Translations under genes and position numbers: made by a program
The notes under the pieces: model-generated
The model's database searches: none
Seen by the model: the letters and a program-made list of their open reading frames with translations, nothing else
Told to the model about the DNA's origin: nothing
Origin: Stropharia rugosoannulata
Lineage: Eukaryota > Basidiomycota > Agaricomycetes > Agaricales > Strophariaceae
Direction of reading: 5' to 3'
NCBI GenBank assembly: GCA_028532985.1
Contig: JANCIK010000001.1
Location: 2,790,001 to 2,854,000, forward strand
Length of the DNA stretch: 64,000 nt
Shown: positions 56,294 through 64,000 of the stretch, piece by piece
Layout of the letters: the number at the start of each line of letters is the position of its first letter
How positions within the stretch are numbered: position 1 is the stretch's first letter

Positions 56294-58049
56294 ATGCTTC
56301 GCCTCTTTCAATCATATCGTTCGAGCTCTTTGATATGTTCTCGACAACAATATCGGACCTTCCTTGCTACAGATAGACAACTCAATGTAGGCACTACTCG
56401 GAATATGTCAGTGGCATCGCCTGCGTCAGCTGTTGGACAAGCACCCCCACCGCTAGCGTTTGTCTTCGATATTGTGCGAACAGCTTCAACAAGGCTCTCA
56501 GTTTTCTAAATAAACAATTATTCAAATATTGCAGGATGGAGTTCTTATTCGTGGTCCTAAAGTCCTTGAAGCAGCGAGACGGACGTTTAACATTCTGAAC
56601 GGCGACAATATTTTTCAGCGGCAAGTTGCCTGTCGTTTTATCATATAAATATTACTCTGACGGTGTTACAGAAGGATACCTTACATTCTGGTTTGTGTGC
56701 ATTACAGAATTTGTGTTTGAGCTCTAAACCGGCTACGTTTTTCAAGTTGACCAACGGAGGAGGTGTAGCGGAACACGATCGTTGCAAGAAATTGAGTGAA
56801 CAGCTTGGAATCCCTGTTCGTGAAAGCGATCTGATCAAAGGCTGTTCTTACATGGCATTTAGATTAGCTCCGAGCAGTATTGTCAGGCGCATACAATTCT
56901 GAAGAAGGATTCTGCCAAGTACTCAGATAAAAATGTTCTCGTTCTGGGAGGAAAATTGGATGCAGTCAAGAAGGTCGCGAACGGGTGAGCCTTTTGAATA
57001 CATTCATAATTCAGATTTGACATCATCATTTCATTTAGGTATGGGTATAATAAAGCATACACCACATTAGATGTCTTGGCTTGGAACCCCTCGTAAGTTT
57101 CTTTTTCATACGGTGACGCCGCAAAGGTTGATAAAATAGTGTTTGGCCATTTCACGCATTAACAGATTCTGAGCGAGCCATTACGCAGGTTGGATTGTCT
57201 CCTCTTTGTGATACTGGGTGTCCCACTTATCATAGACGAAAGCCTGTCGATTTTTCAAAGACTCCAATCTCTGCTATGTTTGTCTATCACGACCCAAGAA
57301 ACTGGGCTCTGGACAGTGAGGATTTTCATTTTTATCCGCTGGTTCTCCTAACACGTGTTCAGTCCAGATAGTCTGCGACGTGATCCAGTCCCGGGGCGTC
57401 ATAGGAGGGCCTTACGTGCCAGTAAACGAGCAAAAAAGCCCAGTCGATCTTATCTTCTGCAATCCTGATTTGATATGGCGGGCAGACTTCGAACGCCCTA
57501 GGATAGGACAAGGAGGTTTCAAAGTCGCTTTCCAGGCGGTCTTTAAGGTATAATCTCAGCATCCTCTGAACACCGTCATATAATCTCATTCCCTTTGTCA
57601 GGCTTTAACCGGGAAGGAATACCCATATATTCAATACGGTAAACCAACTGCCGAGACCTATCACTATGCGAGGCAAGTCCTTCAAGATTGGATGCTAGGA
57701 TTATACCCTTCCGGACGTCACAGCCCACATATGTATGTCAATGAAAATTAACTCTATACTTTCATGTAAAGTGACGTTGCCAGCTATATGGTCGGAGACA
57801 ATCCAGAATCTGGTAGGCCCCAAAACCAAACTGTTTATCTGAATCATTTTGATAACACATACTGTACTAGATATTGCTGGAGCAAACGCTGCTAACTGGT
57901 CTTCGATTTTGGTCAATACCGGGGTGTATGACCCATCGCAAGGACTGCCTTCGCATCGGCCAACTCATTACGCCGAGGATGTCGAACAAGCAGTGAAGTG
58001 GGCAATAGAACGACATGCACAATTCTCCCCTAGATTCAAATCAGCTTAA
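56294..58049 (+). CDS. HAD-superfamily (IIA) hydrolase, CECR5/Ykr070w family, mitochondrial
   Basis: The N-terminus from the chosen Met (MLRLFQSYRSSSLICSRQQ) is basic and hydroxylated, a mitochondrial presequence. The HAD nucleophile motif FVFDIDGVLIRGP is split by an intron between FDI and DG. RIPYILLTNGGGVAEHDRC (motif II Thr-Asn) and LGIPVRESDLIKG follow. NVLVLGGKLDAVKKVANGYGY, VCDVIQSRGVIGGPYVP and FCNPDLIWRADFERP make up the IIA cap region. Motif IV is YMVGDNPESDIAGANAANW. It ends QFSPRFKSA. The chain needs a GC-AG intron (56621-56671) after the FNILNGDNIFQ segment: the donor is GCAAGT and the acceptor CAG. The family is conserved, with phosphatase-like chemistry but unknown substrate. 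Confidence 0.85.
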
Positions 58050-58297
58050 TATAAGAACTTATCATTCGTAATTTACCGCTATGTATTAGAGAAACACCTT
58101 TTTACAGACCGGAATATTGTAGTTGCAGAGGTGTGTAAGGGTGTGTAGTATTGAAAGTTGGGCGCTAAAATGTGAAAGATGTAAAATATTCAGGGGTAAT
58201 GATCAAATGTGACAAATGGGCGTGTCACCACTTGACGACCACAGCCAGGTTCTCACCGTGCCCTCAATGCGAAGTATACTGGTGCACCGTGATTCTC

Positions 58298-59488
58298 ATG
58301 CTTCCATCACCGTCAGTGACAAAGTACCGTAGATCTCGTCTTGCGTCGTTGCCCACCGTGCGCCACAGCATCCTGGATGGCCTGACGCGTCGCTCTCGGT
58401 TAACCAACCTCGCCGTTTTCTTGCTCGGAATGGTGTGCCTCATCTCTGTGCTCATCAACCTCATGGTTCTGTCGCGCCCATGGCTTCCGTCCCACTTCAA
58501 TAGCATAGCCTTCTCCACTGCCAACTGGCCGGCAACTCGTCAGAACCTGAACCACCTCATTGTAGTGCCATGTCATTCCATCTGGCAGGGCATAGATTCA
58601 TGGGCGAACGAGGAGGACTGGCTGCTTGAGCCATATCAGCAAGGCTCTGAGCGTGTGCGCGCATTCTATCAGCATATTGAAAGAAGGTGCGTTTATGAGG
58701 ATACAGGTAGGCAAGGTGATCCTGACTTTTCTGTGTACATACACAGCGTGGAAATAGCAGACAAAGATTTGCACTCACTTTTGGTATTCTCAGGGTATGT
58801 CGTCATATTTCATACCGCGAGCTTCTACTCATTAATTGGTTACGCACAGAGGGCAGACCAAGCCGTTGTCAACGACCACGGAAGCTGAATCATATTTACG
58901 GTTGGCACAAGCGTCAGGCCTGATACCAGTTGAAACGGTCAAATCCTTCGTACACGCTCGTGCGACAACAGAGAATTATGCTCTGGACTCTTATCAAAAT
59001 CTTCTCTTCTCGGTTGCTCGGTTTCGCGAATTTACAGGCCATTACCCTATCAAGATAACTGTAGTCGGATATGAATTTAAACGTGCAAGATTCATGGAAC
59101 TCCATCGAGAAGCCATGCGCTGGCCAGCAGGCAAGTTTACTTATGTCGGTGTTGATCCAGCGCATAAGAGCTCGACGGATGCGATTCAAGGCGAGGCATG
59201 TGTATCTTGCTTTATTCATTATTCAAAGTATTGACACATATACTAACACGTTTATAGTGGCAAAATGGATACACTCCGTATACTCTGGACAGCTACGGCT
59301 GTCATTCCGTCCTTCTCAGCAAACGCAGACAAAGAAATCCCTTCTCCAGGTTCCACCCATACTACACATCCTGTCCAGAAATGAACGCCCTATTTGAATG
59401 GTGTCCAAGCGACCCAGAAGGCGGCAAAGATGCCCTTTTCGATGGTCCCCTACCCTGGGTTTCGCCCCGAATAGCCCGTGATTCCTGA
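58298..59488 (+). CDS. DUF218-like single-pass membrane protein
   Basis: The Met at 58298 (MLPSPSVTKYRRSR) is followed by a basic stretch and a hydrophobic segment, NLAVFLLGMVCLISVLINLM, which suggests an N-terminal membrane anchor. The soluble part begins NLNHLIVVPCHSIWQG and EEDWLLEPYQQGSERVRAF. After introns come TKPLSTTTEAESYL, ARATTENYALDSYQNLLFS and VGYEFKRARFMELHREA, then NGYTPYTLDSYGCHS. This order matches a conserved eukaryotic family containing a DUF218-like fold with unknown reaction. The end is SPRIARDS. The upstream frame to 58172 is not preferred because its residues look unlike coding sequence. Confidence 0.6.
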
Positions 59489-59784
59489 AAATGTTATAGA
59501 GGCTATGGATATCAAGATTATACCCCCTAAAAAGCATATAATGATATAATGCGATGTTCATTTTAAACGGCGAAATACTTTGATGATGCATGTTGTATAT
59601 CGCATATGTATACTAACTGCGACATTCCGGATCAAGTTCGCCAACATATGAACACTTTATTTAAGTTCATGTAGATATAATATAACTTATTACAGACCAA
59701 CAAGTATGTATAATGTACATTGGCAGTGACTGCCCAAAGCATTTAAATGGAAAGCCCTCTGTAATAGACCTGAGATAAATTTCA

Positions 59785-61850
59785 TCACTCACGGGTCCTC
59801 CGATAGTCCTCTAGCTCATACGTCCGAGTATAATGGTTCAATTTGACCGTCTTTTCGATTCGAACATGCACATCAACCTCCTCCGCGTATTCATTCGACT
59901 GCAGTGACGGGTTTGTGCGATGAGGATATTCGAACGGAGAGCTACGACTCTTGTCAAAATTGGTCCTGACTGCTCGACTGATATCTCGATGTGCCGATAT
60001 GTTTTTGCTGATGGTAATCTCAAATTCTTCCTCTTCCTCTTCGCGTCTCTCCCGAGAAGCTTCTAAGAATGGGTATCCATATATATGCAATCTATCAAAA
60101 TCTGTAGGACGAACCGTAAAGATGAATGAGAAGTTTTTGTGACATGATCCATGATATGCTGTAGCCCATGGACGCACTTCATGCGAGTGAAATTAGCATT
60201 TCAATTTCAACCATCATGTGCAGCTCACTCACCCAGCAGTCTATTCCAGGAAAAATCATTAGTTTTAAAATTGACTATTGATCAACTGATCTTACTTGGA
60301 TGTCTTGACTTTCTTTGTAAAGGATCAAATTAAGAACGTTGATTCCTGTGAAAAGGTAAGAGTGTTTATGTGCGAGATTCATCACAACACACCTGTCAAC
60401 AGAACAAGATAACCCAAGCCATCATAGATCATCCTGAATGGAAGAAATTTTTTTTTAGCAGGGACGACAAGAAATCACTGGGTAAACTTGTGTGATCTTA
60501 CATCCTGCTCAATTTAACCATACTAATAAAAGAAAACGTGAGTAAGCTTCTCCTGTATCATATAGGTAGTACGAGATGTGGCTTACACCGAGTTGGAGGA
60601 CTTGAATTTGTATTTGAGCAGATAGCACACCGACATCGATGTCGTTATGGTATCATAAACAATTGCCACGGCATAGAAAACATAAGCGCCCAACTGCTTC
60701 GCTTGATTGAATGCGCGACAACTGGTGTAATTGATAAGCCTACAAGAAGCGGAAAAAATTATGCGCTTCTCGACTTACTTGGCCTAGTTAGAAATCCATT
60801 TTTAGCATAGGGGAGGAAGGATATTAAATCAGCAAGGCTTACTTTCACATCACCCACTTTCGCTGTGACGCATCGTGCGATGCGAGTGATAAGCAGACCA
60901 TGCTGTAATGCTTAGCAAATGATAGGCATACCAGTGCGCTGAACGAAAGTGGAGACCCATTGGATCTGTGGACAATGTGTCAGCTTCGTATGTTTCTCTC
61001 AGGAGTCAGGAATGGAGACGACTCACGCTACATGCAACGATGTAAATCGTGATGAGAAACCATCCCACTGCCTTGGACCTTCTTGACAAATTGAATGTTC
61101 TGAGGTAAAGAAATTTTGTCTTAACTAAGCGCCTTGAGGTACCGGAGGAAGCTCAGAAGCGTTCTTACCTAACACCAAGGACAGCCTGCGTTACCATCAT
61201 CTGCAAAACTTGAGGTGGATGCGCACAGCAACTATTAGGAGATATAGCATGCGCATCGCCGTAGATATTCGTACCTTTGAATGCAGGGGGCAGGAGAAAG
61301 AAGCGTTTGCATGTCTCAAGCGTAAAATGCGAGTAAAAAAAGCCAGTCTAAACCGTGCAACGGAGTCGATATACGAGCGGCTTTGGGCGAAGATCGTAGC
61401 TAAAACTTACACTGCTGATGGTCAGGACGGCTATGCTGGTGAACCTATCAATGCACTGGTTAAAAATGGTGTTTCTTTCTTCTGGAGCACCATATATCAC
61501 TCACTGAAGAAGCGCGAAAAGTATGACAGAAATGCTGTTTGGGTCATTGCAGGAATTAGGCATTTCAGTGATCGGAGAACAAAAATGTCATCCTCGAGAG
61601 CTCGTCGCGAATAAAAGAGGCACATACGTCAGGCGCCGATTTTCCCAATGCTCCCTGTAGAATTTCCATGCTGTCGGTTGCGTCTCAAGGTAACTGCAGA
61701 CGCAGCGCTGTTAGCACTTCTCCTCGCTTACGCCTAACCGGTAATTTGTCGTGGAGACGCTTACTTGTACGCAGCGATCGCTATAGACGCTATGCGCAGG
61801 TAGGCCGCGGTGTTGAACGCGTCTTCTTCTTCGATACTTGGAGTCCCCAT
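59785..61850 (-). CDS. DUF6533-type seven-helix membrane protein
   Basis: A multi-intron protein of a receptor-like family common in Agaricomycetes. From MGTPSIEEEDAFN (61850) it reads YLRIASIAIAAYNYLET then WKFYREHWENRRLT, the DUF6533 block. ISVILFALLRFTSIAVL and SHFTLETCKRFFLLPPAFK follow. Then come QMMVTQAVLGVRTFNLSRRS, KAVGWFLITIYIVACS, YVFYAVAIVYDTITTSM and YLLKYKFKS. This gives about seven hydrophobic helices. The C-terminal tail (from about 60170) is long and cytosolic: REEEEEEFEITIS, then YELEDYRRTRE before the stop at 59785. Exon joins between 61100 and 60300 are approximate. Ligand and coupling are unknown. A possible pairing with the divergent G-alphas in this window is speculative. 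Confidence 0.65.
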
Positions 61851-63180
61851 CTCCACCGGAGATGGTGCAGGTCCTGGAGAAAGAGGCGCTAGCGACCAGG
61901 GTATTCAATGGGCGCTGAACAGAGTACTGCCTGTCGATCATAGAGCGGGCACCATCAGCAGCCCAGCGGCGACATATAGGATGCCTATCAAATTGTTGGG
62001 AGGCTGCTGATAGTGGCACAGGTTTTGCAATTTGTGACCATGCCCTGTGGATGCCGATGTTACATCGTGCGTACTTGGACACAAATGGACATGACATACG
62101 CACGCGGAACGCAGCTTCGTGAGATACCTATTGTTGCATTGTTCGCATATGCCTGGGCCACTGAGTAAACTGCACCCCGTATGCGGATACAGCACTTTTG
62201 CAGTGCATACAATTGAAGCGATTAGGTAGTATGCGACCTCAAGCGCCCTGGTTGGTCGCCTGGTTTCCAGCCTGCAACAGAGGGCTCATAGTCAATGGGC
62301 GAGCGCAGATCTCGCCTACATCTGGACGATATGTATGGGGCGAATGTAGTTGGTAAATGTCCGTGATGGAAGGACATGAGCAAAACAGTGCGACAATGGC
62401 AGAACTCTCGCGCACTTGTTTGTTTCGTTCGCATCTCAAATGCACAAAATCATAGATAGCTGTTTCCTATACAAGCCAGTTTGCCCGCCTCTACGCCGGC
62501 GTCAGTGTTCCCTGCGATCGCTCCTTAATGTGACCAGTTCTGGGCGGACAACGATGGACATACGACGTGCAGAACACATACATTTGGTGGGCAGATATTT
62601 ATAAGGACAACGGCAATCAGATGGTGGAAAGGACAGAAATGGATCCGGGCCCTGAAGGAGATGTCGCGTGATGATGCATATGCCCGACCGACTTCTACCC
62701 GGCTTCTCTTCCTCTCGAGTACGTAGGTCTTCCTTCCCCACGATTTTTTTTTTGATGTTCCTCTGCTATGTGTGTTTCCCGGTACCGCGTCAGTCGGCCA
62801 CTAGCACACCAAGCAGTGTGTTAGACTCCGTGGGAGTACACATACCAAGGAGGACGCGTGTTCATCGAAAGGCGCATAGAATGAATCCGGATCCTTCATC
62901 AAGTTTCAAGCTATGCATAATTGATGTTATGAAGCTTGGTAGGCCGATAGGTACGGTATAACTAAAATTGTACCGAGAGGAAATAAGTCCTCGTAAGATA
63001 CAGTGAATTAAACGAGTCAGCTATGTAAGTACGACGAAAGACGATTACCAGAACCGCGACAGGAAATAGGCCGGTGCATACGAAATTAGTACGAATTGCA
63101 GGAGGATTATAGTAAATGATGCTAAGAAAAATAAAGCGTGAAAGCAGATATAGGTCGACGATCCAATGCAGAAGAATTAA
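61851..63180. other. intergenic region upstream of the DUF6533 gene, no gene recognised
   Basis: Short open frames on both strands overlap and show no domain. A perfect 10-bp inverted pair (ATCAGCAGCC at 61954-61963 and GGCTGCTGAT at 62002-62011) could form a stem with a 38-nt loop. The right part (62950-63180) is AT-rich. If the transcription-factor gene at the right edge were complete, its later exons should lie here, but I cannot find them. Confidence 0.4.
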
Positions 63181-64000
63181 TTATCTATGATCGAACTACA
63201 TGCGGTAATCAGCCAGGGAGGTAAGTATCAGTGAGGAGATGACATACATGAATTAGCGGTCATATGGAGCTGCATAAGTCCAGCGTAGGTGGTCCTCGCG
63301 CGATTGCGCTCATATTCTGTGGGATACAGTTCCATGTTCTCCTGCAACCCTAACTCTTGGGACATTTTGACGGCCATCCCATAGTATGTGCGGAAACCTA
63401 AGAAAGCCAAGAATAAACAAGCGTGACAGGCAGCTTATCCGGGAGATCAAGCTTACCAGGCAACCTGTGTTGATGATTCTCAAGCCAACAAAGGAGCATG
63501 ATGCCGTGCATGGTATCCCAAGAGGGAATATGTGCAACGCTGTTTAGAACGTGCTGCGGAGTCAAGCATCAATATGGTTAATGCCACTTGGAGCAAGATG
63601 AATGGAATCACCTTTGCGACGTCAGTGTAGCTTTCTGAGATGTTGTGCAAGTCGCGAGCAGAAAGATCAGTAAGATTAGAATGCCTGAGTTAATTGATGA
63701 TCATGAGTGGGTAAAGAAAGGCGACATTGTGTGTCCACGCACCTGACAGCCATGGCTGCAATACAATTGGCGACCACCATGGACATCCTCTGTTCCCAGA
63801 AGTCTCCCAGGGCGTCCTGGTAGGACAGGAAAGTAAAATCATGCCCGTACTTCTGGAAGAAGACTTGGATGAAGTGGGTCATGAGACTGGGATGGGGGCG
63901 CTGAGGATTCTCGGGGTCATATAGTTGCAGAGAGCGAATGTCTTGAGGATGCTGATAGGAGCGAGTATTAGCGGGGTAATGTAGTAGAGTTGGCGATTGT
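63181..64000 (-). CDS. fungal-specific transcription factor, partial (runs off the right edge)
   Basis: Minus-strand exons encode part of the middle homology (Fungal_trans) domain. Reading from the right edge: DIRSLQLYDPENPQRPHPSL, then MTHFIQVFFQKYGHDFTFLSY and WEQRMSMVVANCIAAMAVR. After introns come NLTDLSARDLHNISESYTDV, VLNSVAHIPSWDTMHGIMLL and FRTYYGMAVKMSQELGL. The last recognisable part is ERNRARTTYAGLMQLHMTAN, ending near 63240. The DNA-binding domain should lie beyond 64000. Left of about 63230 I find no continuation, although the domain is normally followed by several hundred residues. The gene may be truncated, or later exons were missed. Confidence 0.6.

Noticed and set aside
1..64000. 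CRISPR arrays, ribosomal RNA genes, tRNA genes or LTR retrotransposons
   Set aside because: No regularly spaced repeat-spacer pattern, rRNA core sequence, convincing cloverleaf or reverse-transcriptase frame was seen by eye.

Overview
The window is nuclear DNA of a filamentous basidiomycete, most likely an Agaricomycete. Genes are dense, run on both strands and are split by many introns of about 45-65 nt. Several families are typical of mushroom-forming fungi: a FunK1-type fungal protein kinase, a DUF6533 seven-helix protein, a CigA-like fucosyltransferase-fold enzyme, two divergent G-protein alpha subunits and Zn2Cys6 regulators. No ribosomal RNA, tRNA, CRISPR array or phage genes were seen. 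All exon joins were read by eye and some terminal exons are uncertain.

Layout from left to right. 0.8-4.5 kb: CLC chloride channel/transporter (-). 4.9-6.3 kb: GLTSCR-domain chromatin-remodeller subunit (-), with a 958-bp non-autonomous hAT transposon 7 bp upstream of its start codon. 7.5-10 kb: APC8/Cdc23 (-). 10-12.5 kb: mostly non-coding, with a GC-rich island and an orphan coding fragment. 12.5-13.9 kb: Zn2Cys6 factor (-). 16.2-17.4 kb: mitochondrial-carrier-like protein (-). 18.1-22.1 kb: Fun30/SMARCAD1-type remodeller (+). 22.3-23.0 kb: Bet5/TRAPPC1 (-). 23.5-26.4 kb: Hda1-type deacetylase (+). 26.5-27.7 kb: Rad10/ERCC1 (+). 27.9-31.1 kb: large nuclear helical-repeat protein, possibly WAPL-like (-). 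31.7-33.4 kb: bacterial-looking mannose-1-phosphate guanylyltransferase (-). 33.8-35.0 kb: XRCC4-superfamily protein resembling PAXX (-). 35.9-38.4 kb: divergent G-alpha (-). 38.5-39.3 kb: mitochondrial membrane coiled-coil protein (-). 39.5-40.6 kb: nicotinamide riboside kinase (+). 41.4-43.4 kb: fumarate reductase-cytochrome b5 fusion (+). 43.8-46.0 kb: M19 dipeptidase (+). 46.3-48.3 kb: second divergent G-alpha (-). 49.1-51.9 kb: FunK1 kinase between inverted hairpin repeats (+). 52.4-54.0 kb: Vts1 (-). 54.4-56.1 kb: CigA-like glycosyltransferase (-). 56.3-58.0 kb: CECR5-type HAD hydrolase (+). 58.3-59.5 kb: DUF218-like membrane protein (+). 59.8-61.9 kb: DUF6533 protein (-). 63.2-64.0 kb: fungal-specific transcription-factor fragment running off the right edge (-).

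Most genes are housekeeping. Between 18 and 35 kb lies a run of nuclear genes for chromatin and DNA ends (Fun30, Hda1, Rad10, a candidate cohesin-release factor, a candidate PAXX). This may be chance clustering. The points most worth following are the PAXX-like protein, the two G-alpha paralogues that lack the catalytic switch-II glutamine, the inverted hairpin repeats around and inside the FunK1 gene, the hAT element beside the GLTSCR start codon, and the probably bacterial origin of the mannose-1-phosphate guanylyltransferase.
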